Shown: one piece after another, positions 1 through 10,174 of the stretch
Layout of the letters: each line of letters begins with the position of its first letter
Numbering within the stretch: position 1 is the stretch's first letter
From: PBB1 sp040400875
GTDB taxonomy: Bacteria > Pseudomonadota > Gammaproteobacteria > Burkholderiales > Burkholderiaceae_C
Assembly (NCBI GenBank): GCA_040400875.1
Contig: JBBAPK010000006.1
Coordinates: forward strand, 1 to 64,000
Direction of reading: 5' to 3'
DNA length: 64,000 nucleotides
The notes under the pieces: generated by a model
The model's database searches: none
Told to the model about the DNA's origin: nothing
Seen by the model: the letters and a program-made list of their open reading frames with translations, nothing else
Translations under genes and position numbers: made by a program

Positions 1-210
1 CTCGCTCACCGAGCGAACTTGCAACGCGGCGGCAACCGTCACGGCTTGCGGCGACACGTCTGCCGCCTCTGCGGGCAAGCCGTCGAGCAGACATCCGTGC
101 AGCGTCAACGCGACCACGCTCAGCATCACCACCACCGCAGCCGGTGGGCGCCCGCGAGGCGCACCCCATGCTGGATCAGAAGGCTGGTTTCGCGGCTGCT
201 GTCGTGTCAT
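1..210 (-). CDS. N-terminal part of an exported or membrane-anchored protein, runs off the window
   Basis: An open frame on the minus strand starts at ATG 208-210 and stays open to the window edge, giving 70 residues. The N-terminus is polar and Arg/Pro-rich (MTRQQPRNQPSDPAW...). A hydrophobic stretch with PPAAVVVMLSVVALTLHG follows, consistent with a signal peptide or anchor, and then an Ala/Val-rich stretch. It is divergent from phaM. In related genomes a DUF3108 protein is often found near phaM and has this kind of N-terminus, but too little is visible to assign the family. The frame and start are seen in the sequence; the family is inference. Confidence 0.5.
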   Translation of the reverse strand, partial: MTRQQPRNQPSDPAWGAPRGRPPAAVVVMLSVVALTLHGCLLDGLPAEAADVSPQAVTVAAALQVRSVSE

Positions 211-368
211 CGGGGCGCTCGCTGGAAAACATCCGTTTTCGTCGGATTGGAAGGCTGCGGGATGGCCCCGGACCTGACGCGTTTTGATTATGCGGCCGCC
301 CCCCCGTGTGGCCGCCGGGCGAAACCGCAGGGGCACAATCGATCAGACACACCCGCAGGAGACACCAC

Positions 369-959
369 ATGGCCAACGCTTCACCGTTCCAGAATTTCGC
401 GCCCGGCTTCGATTTTTTGCAGGGGCTGGTTCAAAACGCCGGGTCTGCGATGCCGGGGATCGGTCAATGGGTGGCGCCCACGCTCGACCCGCAGGAGCTT
501 GACAAGCGCATCCAGGAGTTGCGCACCGTGCAGTTCTGGCTGGAGCAAAACGTGCGCATGCTGAGCACCACCGTTCAGGCGCTCGAGGTGCAGAAGATGA
601 CGCTGTCGACGCTGCGCACCATGAACGTGCAGATGGGCGATCTGCGCGAGGCGCTGACGCCGAAGTCCGCCGAGCCCGCAGCGGCGCCAGATGCGGCAGC
701 CCAGGCCGAAGACAAGCCGGCCGCCGTCGTGGACCCCATGCAGTGGTGGAACGCGCTGACGCAGCAGTTCGGCGAAATTGCCGCCAACGCCATCAAGGAC
801 AACCCGAGCGCTGCTGCCTTCGCCACCGCGGCCGCAGCAGCAGCCAGCCCGGCACACGCGGGCAAGCCAGCTGCGGCGAAGACCGCACCCGCTGCGCGCA
901 AGAGGCCCGTCAAACGCGCAGCCAAGGCCGCCCCGGCGAGCAAGTCCGCTTCGCGCTGA
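369..959 (+). CDS. phaM: PhaM-like polyhydroxyalkanoate granule regulatory protein
   Basis: PhaM binds PHB synthase and DNA and links polyhydroxybutyrate granules to the nucleoid; this is known from Ralstonia. The 196-residue product has the family's layout. A short hydrophobic N-terminal part with Phe/Gly residues comes first. A conserved central block follows (VAPTLDPQELDKRIQELRT, then FWLEQNVRMLSTTVQALEVQ). The C-terminal tail from about residue 155 is low-complexity Ala/Lys/Arg-rich and histone H1-like (AAAKTAPAARKRPVKRAAKA). ATG 369 is preceded by GCAGGAG at suitable spacing. Longer upstream in-frame starts lack this. The gene is divergent from the partial gene at 1-210 and 11 bp before the FIST gene. 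Confidence 0.85.
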   Translation: MANASPFQNFAPGFDFLQGLVQNAGSAMPGIGQWVAPTLDPQELDKRIQELRTVQFWLEQNVRMLSTTVQALEVQKMTLSTLRTMNVQMGDLREALTPKSAEPAAAPDAAAQAEDKPAAVVDPMQWWNALTQQFGEIAANAIKDNPSAAAFATAAAAAASPAHAGKPAAAKTAPAARKRPVKRAAKAAPASKSASR

Positions 960-970
960 GCGGCCGACCC

Positions 971-2215
971 GTGAAGTTGTTTCTCCACGCGCATGCCACG
1001 CACCCGGACTGGCGCATGGCCCTGGCGCTGGCCAGCGCCCAGTTGCAAGCGCAGCACGCGCGCGACGATCACATCGACACAGCCACCTTGGGCTGGGTCT
1101 ACCTGAGCGACCACTACGCCGCGCATGCTGAAGCCCTGCTCGACGAGTTGCGCGCGCAGTGGCCTGGCGTGGCCTGGGTGGGCTCGGTGGGCGTGGGCAT
1201 CGCGGCCAACGGCGTCGAGTACTTCGACGAACCCGCGCTGTCGCTGATGCTGGGCGATATCGCGCCCGAGCACTTCCGCGTCTTCTCGGGTGTGCAGCCA
1301 CTGTCGGCGCCGCCGCTGTTTGCGGCGGTGGCGGCCCAGGTGCACGCCGACCCGGCGGCCCACGACGCGGCAGAGCTCATCAGCGAGCTGGCCGGGCAGA
1401 CCCGTTCGGGCCCGCTGTACCTGTTTGGCGGGCTGGCTTCGGCGCGCAACCGCAGCCTGCACATCGCCAATGGCGTGCTGCAAGGCGGTCTTTCGGGCGT
1501 GGCCTTTGACGCCAACGTGCCGCTGATTTCGCGCGTGACCCAGGGCTGCCAGCCGGTGGGCCCAGTGCGGCACATCACCAGCACAGAGCGCAACCTGGTG
1601 CTGACACTCGACGGCGAGGCGGCGCTCGACTGCCTGCTGCGCGACATGGCGGCCGACGACCTGGAGCCGCGCGAGGCGCTGCTCCGGCTGCGTGGCACGC
1701 TGGTCGGCCTGAGCGACGCGGGTGATGCGCCCAAGCGCGGCGGCAACTTTGGCCACGAGACTCGGGTGCGCAACGTGGTGGGGGTCGATCCCAACCGCCG
1801 CGGGGTCGCGGTGGCCGATCTGGTCGAGCCCGGCATGCAGCTCGCGTTTTGCCAGCGCAACCCCGAGGCCGCGCGGCGCGATCTGGTGCGCATCTGCGCC
1901 GAGATCCGCGAAGAGCTAGAGCCCGAGGCGCTGTCGCTGCAAATCGCGCTCGAGTTGCGCGGCGGCGACCTCGACAGCGCGCCCCATCCGGCGCGGCAGA
2001 TCGCAGGCGCCGTCTACGTGAGTTGCGCAGGCCGCGGCGGGCCGCATTTCGGCTCGCCATCGGCCGAACTGGCGCTGGTGCGCCATGCGCTGGGCGACGT
2101 GCCGCTGGTCGGCTTTTTTGCCAACGGCGAGATCGCACACCGGCATCTGTACGGCTACACCGGCGTGCTCACGGTGTTCACGGCGGGCGCCGCGGACACC
2201 CCCGACGCGCCATGA
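971..2215 (+). CDS. FIST N/C-domain sensory protein
   Basis: The 414-residue product matches the FIST family (a FIST_N plus FIST_C arrangement), predicted intracellular ligand-sensing proteins thought to bind small molecules such as amino acids. Visible hallmarks are the N-terminal LFLHAHATHPDWRMAL, the glycine-rich GSVGVGIAANGVEYFDEPAL, and a C-terminal part with CAGRGGPHFG followed by PLVGFFANGEIAH, which is typical of FIST_C. The chosen start is GTG 971, because homologous sequence begins there; the longer upstream frame overlaps phaM and looks like a shadow. The stop overlaps the lrgA start (ATGA), so the genes are probably translationally coupled. Confidence 0.8.
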   Translation: MKLFLHAHATHPDWRMALALASAQLQAQHARDDHIDTATLGWVYLSDHYAAHAEALLDELRAQWPGVAWVGSVGVGIAANGVEYFDEPALSLMLGDIAPEHFRVFSGVQPLSAPPLFAAVAAQVHADPAAHDAAELISELAGQTRSGPLYLFGGLASARNRSLHIANGVLQGGLSGVAFDANVPLISRVTQGCQPVGPVRHITSTERNLVLTLDGEAALDCLLRDMAADDLEPREALLRLRGTLVGLSDAGDAPKRGGNFGHETRVRNVVGVDPNRRGVAVADLVEPGMQLAFCQRNPEAARRDLVRICAEIREELEPEALSLQIALELRGGDLDSAPHPARQIAGAVYVSCAGRGGPHFGSPSAELALVRHALGDVPLVGFFANGEIAHRHLYGYTGVLTVFTAGAADTPDAP

Positions 2216-2649
2216 CCGCTGGCGGGGCCACGGCGGCGGCCAATTCGCGCAGCCGCCGCTGGACACTGCTGCTGCCGGGTCTGGCCTGGACGCTGGTGTG
2301 TCTGTGGGCCGGCGAGTGGCTGGCCCGGGTGGCGCCGCTGGGCCTCACAGGTTCAGTCGCCGGCATGCTGCTGTTGCTGGTGTCGCTCAACTGGCCTGCA
2401 TTGCGCGAACCGGTGGCTGCAGCCGCCACGCTGCTGCTGGGCCACCTGTCTTTGTTGTTCATTCCGATCAGCGTGGGTCTGATGATTCACGGCGATCTGC
2501 TGTCGCGATATGGCGGGCGGCTGCTGATCGCCGTGGCGCTGTCGACCTGGATCGGCATGGCCGTCACCGCGTTGGTGATGCGACGGCTGATGAGCGGGCC
2601 GGCGGCCTCGGTGCTGTCGTCATCGCGCTCGACGACGCGTGGCGACTGA
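2212..2649 (+). CDS. lrgA: LrgA/CidA-family holin-like membrane protein
   Basis: This 145-residue protein has about four hydrophobic segments. It carries the LrgA/CidA core: GLTGSVAGMLLLLVSLNW, then LLLGHLSLLFIPISVGLM and an ITAxV-like end (WIGMAVTALVMRRLM). The family forms holin-like membrane assemblies. In several bacteria it affects murein hydrolase activity, overflow metabolism or pyruvate transport. ATG 2212 overlaps the FIST stop codon by 4 bases, and lrgB begins 15 bp downstream, so the three genes form one operon. The C-terminal about 15 residues (SSSRSTTRGD) are polar and probably cytoplasmic. Confidence 0.85.
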   Translation: MTAGGATAAANSRSRRWTLLLPGLAWTLVCLWAGEWLARVAPLGLTGSVAGMLLLLVSLNWPALREPVAAAATLLLGHLSLLFIPISVGLMIHGDLLSRYGGRLLIAVALSTWIGMAVTALVMRRLMSGPAASVLSSSRSTTRGD

Positions 2650-2664
2650 GCTGCGGGCAGCCCG

Positions 2665-3396
2665 ATGACGGCACTGCTCGAGCGATGGCCGGCGCTGGCA
2701 AGCGGCTCGTGGTTCGCGCTGCCGCTCACTGTCATCGCCTACCTGCTGGCCATGCGGCTGCACCAGCGCAGCGGTCGCGCCACCTGGGCCAATCCGGTGC
2801 TGTGGGCGGTGGCGGTGGTGGTCATCACGCTGCTGTCGATCGGCGAGCCCTACGAACGCTACTTCACCGGCGCGCAGCCCCTCCACTGGGTACTCGGGCC
2901 GGCGGTGGTGAGCATGGCCTGGCCGCTGTGGCAGCGCCTGGCCGAGCTGCGCCCGCACGCGGCGGCCATCTTGGTGAGCGCCGCACTCGGCGGGCTGGCC
3001 GCGGCCCTCAGCGCGGTGCTCATCGGCTGGGCGCTAGGCCTGCCGCCCGAGCTGCTGCGCTCGCTGGCGCCCAAATCGGTGACCGCCGGCGCGGCCATCA
3101 ACATCTCGGAGCAGCTCGGCGGCATCGCCAACCTGACCACGCTGTTCACTTTGATCACCGGGCTGATCGGCGCACTCAGCGCGCAGCGGCTGTTCGACGC
3201 CATGGGCATCTCATCAATGGCCACGCGCGGGCTGGCCATGGGCACCGCGGCGCACGGGCTGGGCTCGGCGCAAGCGCTGCAGATCGATCCCGACTGCGGC
3301 GCCTACGCGGTGCTGGCGCTGGTGCTTCAGGTGACGCTGGCCTCGTTGCTGCTGCCCTGGGTGGTGCCGCCGCTGCTGCGCTGGCTGCTCGGCTGA
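2665..3396 (+). CDS. lrgB: LrgB-family integral membrane protein
   Basis: This 243-residue, strongly hydrophobic protein has the LrgB signature. The segment LLRSLAPKSVTAGAAINISE is the conserved LrgB loop (LPKSVTTPIA-like), and a late GTAAHGLGSAQALQ motif is also typical. LrgB acts together with LrgA/CidA at the inner membrane. It follows lrgA by 15 bp in the FIST-lrgA-lrgB operon. The stop codon lies inside a perfect inverted repeat (3392-3408) that probably ends transcription. No LytR-type regulator is adjacent, so the FIST protein may be the sensing partner; that is inference. Confidence 0.85.
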   Translation: MTALLERWPALASGSWFALPLTVIAYLLAMRLHQRSGRATWANPVLWAVAVVVITLLSIGEPYERYFTGAQPLHWVLGPAVVSMAWPLWQRLAELRPHAAAILVSAALGGLAAALSAVLIGWALGLPPELLRSLAPKSVTAGAAINISEQLGGIANLTTLFTLITGLIGALSAQRLFDAMGISSMATRGLAMGTAAHGLGSAQALQIDPDCGAYAVLALVLQVTLASLLLPWVVPPLLRWLLG

Positions 3397-3408
3397 GGCC
3401 GCCTCAGC
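3392..3408. terminator. Hairpin between convergent lrgB and serine hydrolase gene
   Basis: Perfect 7-bp inverted repeat GCTGAGG-CCG-CCTCAGC overlapping the lrgB stop, without a T-run. It sits between convergent genes, so a bidirectional, weak or Rho-assisted terminator is plausible. Confidence 0.4.
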
Positions 3409-3426
3409 GGCCCCCACACACCGCGC

Positions 3427-4611
3427 TCAGCGCGCCAGATGCCGGTAGACCGCGGTCTCGAAGTCAACGAAGCCCGGGTACGACGACACATCATGAAACG
3501 GCAGGATCTGCGAGCCCCAGTAGCCGCCGATGCCGTTCTTCCGGTCAATCCAGTAAAACAGGTTGGCCAGCCCCGCCCACATCAGCGAGCCCGCCGGCCG
3601 GCCCGTGGGCGTCGCCTCTTCATTGACCTGAAAGGTGTAGGCCCACGACTTGGGCAGCCCGGGGAAGTACTCGCCCGTGTTCGACAGCGACGGGATCGAG
3701 GTCGTCCAGCCGCCCGACTTGAGCGCGCCCAGTCCGTTGTGGCACATCTGCGCCACCGTCTCGGGTTGGAGCACCCGGCCGTGCTCGCCGGCGCCATCGT
3801 TGAGCACCATGCGGATGAACTTCATGTAATCGGCCACCGTGGAATACAGCCCGTGGCCGCCCATGTCCATCTCGGGCGGCTGAGGCAGCACCAGATCGGG
3901 TAGCGGCGTGAGCTTGCCGTCCATGGCGCGGTCGTGGATCGTGACGCGGCGCGACTGCATCGAAGGCGTCATCACGAAGCCGGTGTCGGCCATGCCCAGC
4001 GGCGCGAGCAGCCGCTCTTGCATGACTTCGCCCAGACGCTTGCCGCGCACCGCTTCGACCACCTTGCCCACCCAGTCGATGTTCACGCCGTAGCCCCAGC
4101 GCTCACCCGGATCGAACAGCAGCACCGTGCGCACCGACGCGAAGGTGCTCGACACCACCGACGGCACGCCTTTGGCGTTACGAAACTTCAGGTCGTCGTG
4201 GCTGAAAAACTCGTAGCTGAAGCCTGCCGTGTGCAGCATCAGGTGGTCGAGCGTGATGTCGCGCTTGGGCGCACGCAGCCGCGGCTGGCCGTCGGCATCG
4301 AAGCCGTCGAGCACCATGATCTCGCCGATCTCGGGAACGTATTTCTTGGCGGGGTCGTCCAGGCGCACCAGGCCTTCTTCCACCAGCTGCATCAGCAGCG
4401 CGCCGGTCATCGCCTTGGAGGTCGAGAAGATCGCCATCACCGAGTCGGTGGTCATCGGCGCGTCGCCCCCGAGCGCGCGCTTGCCGGCCGCACCCTCGTA
4501 AATGTTGCGCTGGCGGTCGGTCACCATGGCGACCACGCCAGGCGCGCCACCGGCCGAGCCGACTGTGTTGGCGAGCACCGTGTCGGCGGCTTGCTTGAGT
4601 TGTTCGTGCAT
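3427..4611 (-). CDS. Serine hydrolase, class C beta-lactamase / family VIII esterase type
   Basis: The 394-residue product belongs to the beta-lactamase-related serine hydrolase family (EstB-like esterases, AmpC fold). Catalytic landmarks are the S-x-x-K motif in FSTSKAMTG (about residue 62), a Y-x-N-like GYGVNIDWVG in the middle, and a GGHGLYST segment near the position of the third motif. The classical KTG is absent, as in family VIII esterases. No signal peptide is seen, so it is probably a cytoplasmic esterase rather than a resistance enzyme. ATG 4611 has a good AGGAG ribosome site 6 bases upstream. A longer upstream frame lacks conserved sequence. Confidence 0.8.
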   Translation of the reverse strand: MHEQLKQAADTVLANTVGSAGGAPGVVAMVTDRQRNIYEGAAGKRALGGDAPMTTDSVMAIFSTSKAMTGALLMQLVEEGLVRLDDPAKKYVPEIGEIMVLDGFDADGQPRLRAPKRDITLDHLMLHTAGFSYEFFSHDDLKFRNAKGVPSVVSSTFASVRTVLLFDPGERWGYGVNIDWVGKVVEAVRGKRLGEVMQERLLAPLGMADTGFVMTPSMQSRRVTIHDRAMDGKLTPLPDLVLPQPPEMDMGGHGLYSTVADYMKFIRMVLNDGAGEHGRVLQPETVAQMCHNGLGALKSGGWTTSIPSLSNTGEYFPGLPKSWAYTFQVNEEATPTGRPAGSLMWAGLANLFYWIDRKNGIGGYWGSQILPFHDVSSYPGFVDFETAVYRHLAR

Positions 4612-4787
4612 GTGAGTCTCCTGATGTGGTGCGGGCGTTTGTGGTGATCGTCGAGGCGCGGCCCGGTCGCGCGAAACCGCGTCGACTCTAGGACATCCCG
4701 GTCGCCTTGGGGCCATGGACAATCCCGCCTCCCTGACGGCTCGCGCAAGCGGGCCGCCGCCGCCATTCACATCGAAAGTAGCCTCGC

Positions 4788-5735
4788 TTGTTCAAGAACC
4801 TGACGGTGTACCGCGTGGGGCCCGAGTGGTCGGCCACGCTGCAAGAAATCGAAGACAGCCTGGCCCCAGCGCGTTTTGCCGAATGCGGCGCCACCCAGCC
4901 GCAGTCGCTGGGGTGGATCGCGCCGCGCGGCACCGAGCACGCGCCGCTGGTCGAGTCGGTGGGCGGCCAGTGGCTGCTGGCGCTGATGATCGAGCGCAAG
5001 GCGCTGCCCGCAGCGGTGGTCAAGCGCCGCACCGACGAGCTGGTGCAGCAAGTCGAGAACAGCAGCGGTCGCAAGCCCGGCAAGAAAGAAACCAAAGAGC
5101 TCAAGGAGCAGGCAACGCTCGAGCTGCTGCCCATGGCCTTCACCAAGCGCGCCACCATCAGGGTGTGGATCGACGCTGGGCAGCGGCTGCTGATGGTCGA
5201 CGCCAGCAGCACCACGCGCGCCGGCGAGGTGGTCACGCAACTCATCAAATCGCTGCCCGGCCTCACGCTCACGATGCTGCAAACGACCGAATCGGCCCCG
5301 GTGGCGATGTCGCAATGGCTGCTCAGCGGCGAGCCGCCGGCGGCCTTCGCGGTCGACCGCGAATGCGAGCTGAAGTCGCCCGACGAGATGAAGTCGGTGG
5401 TGCGCTACGCCCGCCACCCGCTCGACATCGACGAGGTGCGCCAACACATCGCCAGCGGCAAGCAGCCCACGCGGCTGGCGCTCACCTGGCAGTCACGCGT
5501 GTCTTTCGTGCTGTCGGAAACCGGCCAGATCAAGAAGATCGATTTCCTTGACGTGGTGTTCGAGAACCACCGCGCCGACAGCCGCGATGACGCCTTCGAC
5601 GCCGATGCCGCCATTGCCACCGGCGAGCTGGTGAAGCTCATCCCCGATCTGATCGCCGCGCTGGGCGGCGAGATGACGCTGGGCAACGCTCAGGCGCTGC
5701 CTGCAGCCACGGCACCCTCCACCGCGCCCCACTGA
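4788..5735 (+). CDS. rdgC: Recombination-associated protein RdgC
   Basis: The 315-residue product matches RdgC, a ring-shaped, nucleoid-associated DNA-binding protein that modulates RecA-dependent recombination. The N-terminal MFKNLTVYRV, the segment LLALMIERKALPAAVVKRR, and the late YARHPLDIDEV and LTWQSRVSFVL are family landmarks. The family's conserved first residue corresponds to a TTG codon at 4788, so a TTG start is likely. The last 46 bp overlap the 3' end of the convergent glpD. The tail after about residue 300 is Ala/Pro-rich and probably unconserved. Confidence 0.9.
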   Translation: MFKNLTVYRVGPEWSATLQEIEDSLAPARFAECGATQPQSLGWIAPRGTEHAPLVESVGGQWLLALMIERKALPAAVVKRRTDELVQQVENSSGRKPGKKETKELKEQATLELLPMAFTKRATIRVWIDAGQRLLMVDASSTTRAGEVVTQLIKSLPGLTLTMLQTTESAPVAMSQWLLSGEPPAAFAVDRECELKSPDEMKSVVRYARHPLDIDEVRQHIASGKQPTRLALTWQSRVSFVLSETGQIKKIDFLDVVFENHRADSRDDAFDADAAIATGELVKLIPDLIAALGGEMTLGNAQALPAATAPSTAPH

Positions 5736-7276
5736 GCGTCACACCAGCGCGCCACCGCTTCACGCTCGGTGGGCGTGAAGTGCAGCCCGAGCTTGCTGCG
5801 ACGCCACAGCACGTCGTCGGCCGAGCGCGCCCACTCGCAGCGGTACAGGTAGCGCAGCTCGGCTTCGAACAAGCCCGGCGCCACCTCGGCGCCCAGGCCG
5901 TCGGGCCCGAGCACTCGCTCAGCCCGTGAGCCATAGGCGCGTGCCCAGCGCTGCACCAGCGTGACCGGCAACTCGGGATGGCGCCGCGCCAGCTCCGCGG
6001 CAAAGCGCGCGAAGTCGACATCGGGCTGCGTGGGCGCACCGATGAACTCGCTGAAGTCGCCACCCGGCAGCACGGCGCTCGCCGTCCACGCGCCGCGATC
6101 AATGTGCAGCGGCGCGGCCAGCCGGTCGGCCACCTCTTCGGCGAGCTTGCGAAACGTGGTGAGCTTGCCGCCCCACACCGACAGCACCGGCGCGCCAGCC
6201 ACATCGAGCTCAAGCGCGTAGTCGCGCGTGACCGAGGTCGCATCGCCCGAGCCGTCGTCGAGCAACGGTCGCACTCCTGCGTAGCTCCAGGCCACGTCGG
6301 CCGGCACCACCGGCTTTTGAAAGTAGCGGCTGACCTGCTCGCACAGGTAGGCGATCTCGTCGGGCTCGATGTGCAACGCGCCGAGCGCGCCGTGGTGCTC
6401 GACCTCGGTGGTGCCGATCAGCGTGAAGTCGCGCTCGTACGGAATGGCAAACACCACGCGCTTATTCAACATTTGCAGCAGGTAGGCGCAGTCGTGGTCG
6501 AACAACTTGGGTACCACGATGTGGCTGCCCTTGACCCGCCGCAGCGCACGCACCTTGGGCGCATGCGCTTGGTCGCCCAGGAACTGCGCCGCCCACGGGC
6601 CGGTGGCGTTGACCAGCGCGCGCGCACTCAGGTGCAGCACCTTGCCGGCCGCGCTTTGCAGTTGCACCTGCCAGCGATCGGCGCCGCGCTGCGCGCCCAC
6701 GCAACGCCAGCGCGTGAGCACGGTGGCACCGCGCTCGGCCGCGTCCACCGCAGCCAGCACCACCAGCCGCGCGTCGTCGGCCCAGCCGTCGGCATATTCA
6801 AAGCCCCGGCGAAACACCGGCTTGAGCGGCGCGCCAGCCGGGTGGCGGCGCAAGTCGATGTGGCGTGAAGCGCCCAGCCACTCGCGCTTGGCCAGGTGGT
6901 CGTACAAGAACAGCCCGGCGCGGATCAGCCACGCCGGACGCGATGCCGCGCTGGCGGGGTCGTGCGGCATCACGAAGCGCAGCGGCCACAGGATGTGCGG
7001 CGCACTGCGCAGCAGCCGCTCGCGCTCGGCCAGCGCCTTGCGCACCAGCGCGAACTCGCCGTGCTCGAGGTAGCGCAGCCCGCCGTGAATCAGCTTGGTC
7101 GACGCCGACGAGGTGTGCGAAGCCAGATCGTCCTGCTCACACAGCACCACGCGCGCACCGCGCCCGGCCAGATCGCGCGCGATGCCCGCGCCGTTGATGC
7201 CGCCGCCCACCACCAGCACATCGCACTCGGTGGGCAGCTCGTTCTGGGCAACACGGGGTTCGCAGCGTTCGGTCAC
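5690..7276 (-). CDS. glpD: Aerobic glycerol-3-phosphate dehydrogenase
   Basis: GlpD oxidises sn-glycerol 3-phosphate to dihydroxyacetone phosphate at the inner membrane, with FAD, and passes electrons to quinone. The 528-residue product has an N-terminal Rossmann motif DVLVVGGGINGAGIARDLAG, the family signature TKLIHGGLRYLEHGEF, VNATGPWA, and a C-terminal domain with LRYLYRCEWARSADDVLWRRSK. The start is probably GTG 7276. It is divergent from glpK, so the two form a glycerol utilisation pair; no glpF or glpR is in the window. The 3' end overlaps rdgC by 46 bp in convergent orientation. Confidence 0.93.
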   Translation of the reverse strand: MTERCEPRVAQNELPTECDVLVVGGGINGAGIARDLAGRGARVVLCEQDDLASHTSSASTKLIHGGLRYLEHGEFALVRKALAERERLLRSAPHILWPLRFVMPHDPASAASRPAWLIRAGLFLYDHLAKREWLGASRHIDLRRHPAGAPLKPVFRRGFEYADGWADDARLVVLAAVDAAERGATVLTRWRCVGAQRGADRWQVQLQSAAGKVLHLSARALVNATGPWAAQFLGDQAHAPKVRALRRVKGSHIVVPKLFDHDCAYLLQMLNKRVVFAIPYERDFTLIGTTEVEHHGALGALHIEPDEIAYLCEQVSRYFQKPVVPADVAWSYAGVRPLLDDGSGDATSVTRDYALELDVAGAPVLSVWGGKLTTFRKLAEEVADRLAAPLHIDRGAWTASAVLPGGDFSEFIGAPTQPDVDFARFAAELARRHPELPVTLVQRWARAYGSRAERVLGPDGLGAEVAPGLFEAELRYLYRCEWARSADDVLWRRSKLGLHFTPTEREAVARWCDAQWGAVEGAVAAGSA

Positions 7277-7416
7277 GGCAGCAACTCTGAAAGAGGATTC
7301 AGCCCACGGCAGGGTGTCACAACGCTGGCAGCCGCCGGGACAACAATGCGCCGATCATGCCTCGCGCGCGTCCCTTCAGCGTGCGGCGCGATTGCCCACC
7401 GCATGAGGCACCCCCG

Positions 7417-8919
<1,503 letters not shown>

Positions 8920-8926
8920 GGCGCAA

Positions 8927-9589
8927 TCAACCCCGGCGGATGCTCGGCCCGAGGATCTCGCGGGCTTGATCGAGACATTCGTCGAACGTCTGGTTGAAGC
9001 CCAGGGCATCTATGGCGGCGAACTCTCTGCGTGCGATATCGGCCCTGTCTTGCAGCCTGTGGATGAACTGCGCGGCGTGCCGGCTGAAAAACGGGGCCGC
9101 CTGAGCAATTGCTTCGGGCTCATGCCGGGCCACGGCGCACAAGTCGAACAGATCACGGGCCGTCCCGCGATCGCCGCGGTGCCAGAGTTTCTTGGCAAGG
9201 ATCTCGGCGTTGGTTTCCACCCGGATGTTCCTGCCGCCGCGGCTCACCAGGTCAAAGGGTGCGGCCGTCAGGGCCTCGCCCACCACGATGTCGATTTCTC
9301 CGTGTGGAAGGTAGAGCTTGATGAATTCGGCGTTTTCTTCGTAGTCGGTGGTGATGGCTTCTGCCACATCGCTCAGGCGCGGGCTGAGGTAACCCAGCAT
9401 TTGCGGGTCGGGAATGAACAGATCAATGTCCCGGCTCTGGCGGTGGCCGATGCGCAACATCAGCACGGTACCCCCGCCAAAGGTCCAACCCGGGTCGGTC
9501 ACCTGCGACTCGAGGTGACTCATCAGCCGCACGGCGTGCTAGAACAGGTGCTGCCAAGGCCCTGCCTGGCTCAGATCGGGTGCGCTCAT
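8927..9589 (-). pseudogene. AbiEii/AbiGii-type nucleotidyltransferase gene with amber codon at position 17
   Basis: The frame opens at ATG 9587-9589, overlapping the stop of the HTH gene upstream (ATGA). It reads MSAPDLSQAGPWQHLF and then meets TAG at 9539-9541. The same frame continues without another stop through the nucleotidyltransferase core. That core has WTFGGGTVLMLRIGHRQSRD and then IDLF (the GG...DxD active site), and later AKKLWHRGDRGTARDLFDLC, to the stop at 8927. Restart codons exist at GTG 9532 and ATG 9523, giving about 200 residues that still hold the active site. The family includes type IV toxins that act as nucleotidyltransferases. I read it as a recent nonsense mutation or a suppressed or re-initiated gene. 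Confidence 0.65.
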
Positions 9590-10083
9590 GACCAGATCTC
9601 GCGCGAAACCATGAACTCTTGCGCCAGCTCACGCATGCGGCGCCACACGTCAGCGCGCGGTGTGCCGCGGCGCGCATGCAGGTCTTCCACCACCTCGGCA
9701 AGCAGCGCCACCGACGCCTCCTCCAGCAAGCTGCGCACATGCGGCATGAACGCAGCCGGCACGGCGCCCCCGCCGAGCGCCGCAGCCAGCGTGTCGGCAT
9801 CCATCACGTCGCGGTAACTCACGCTGGCGGCCCGGGCGGCCTTGAGCAGTGGCGGTGTGGCAGACCGCGCCGAAACACGCGCACCCGTGATCACCACCGA
9901 CAGGCCCAAAGCGCCCATCACGCGCTGAGCACGGGAGATGCCGAGTTCCTTCGCCGTGGCGTTTTCAAGCTGATTGACCGTGGCACGAGAAAGCCCGCTG
10001 AGCCGCGCCAGCGTGGCCTGGGTCATGCCCATGTCCTGCCGGCGCTCGCGCACGGCGCAGCCCAGTTCAAGCAAAGCGTTCAT
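9586..10083 (-). CDS. XRE-type helix-turn-helix protein, probable antitoxin partner of the nucleotidyltransferase
   Basis: The 165-residue protein has an N-terminal HTH_XRE domain: MGMTQATLARLSGLSRATVN then QLENATAKELGIS, residues about 18-50. A second, Ala-rich helical domain follows, with LLEEASVALLAEVVEDLHAR near the end. The stop overlaps the start of the nucleotidyltransferase frame by four bases, the usual coupling in toxin-antitoxin operons. ATG 10083 is chosen; a start 21 bases further upstream is possible. It probably autoregulates from the AT-rich upstream DNA (10105-10135). Activity as an antitoxin is inference from layout. Confidence 0.65.
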   Translation of the reverse strand: MNALLELGCAVRERRQDMGMTQATLARLSGLSRATVNQLENATAKELGISRAQRVMGALGLSVVITGARVSARSATPPLLKAARAASVSYRDVMDADTLAAALGGGAVPAAFMPHVRSLLEEASVALLAEVVEDLHARRGTPRADVWRRMRELAQEFMVSREIWS

Positions 10084-10104
10084 GGCGCGATTTTCAGCCC
10101 GCAC

Positions 10105-10135
10105 CCGATTTATGTCGAATATTTTTTACATGACA
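10105..10135 (-). promoter_or_regulatory. AT-rich upstream region of the HTH gene
   Basis: A stretch around ATTTATGTCGAATATTTTTT and ACATGACA is conspicuously AT-rich in a high-GC neighbourhood. It lies about 25-50 bp before the HTH start codon and contains short inverted elements (ATGT...ACAT, TGTC...GACA). It is a likely promoter and operator. The exact -35/-10 boxes cannot be fixed by eye. Confidence 0.35.
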
Positions 10136-10174
10136 GCCACACAGTGGCGACTCGAGACCGGGTGCGCTACCAAC

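Noticed and set aside
231..247. Small inverted repeat ATCCG-TTTTCGT-CGGAT between the partial gene and phaM
   Set aside because: Only 5 bp per arm and no promoter element beside it; too weak to call an operator.
19..564. Plus-strand frame over the start of the window
   Set aside because: It overlaps the well-supported phaM start and is Arg/Cys-rich shadow sequence; the minus-strand frame 1-210 with a signal-like N-terminus is the better reading.
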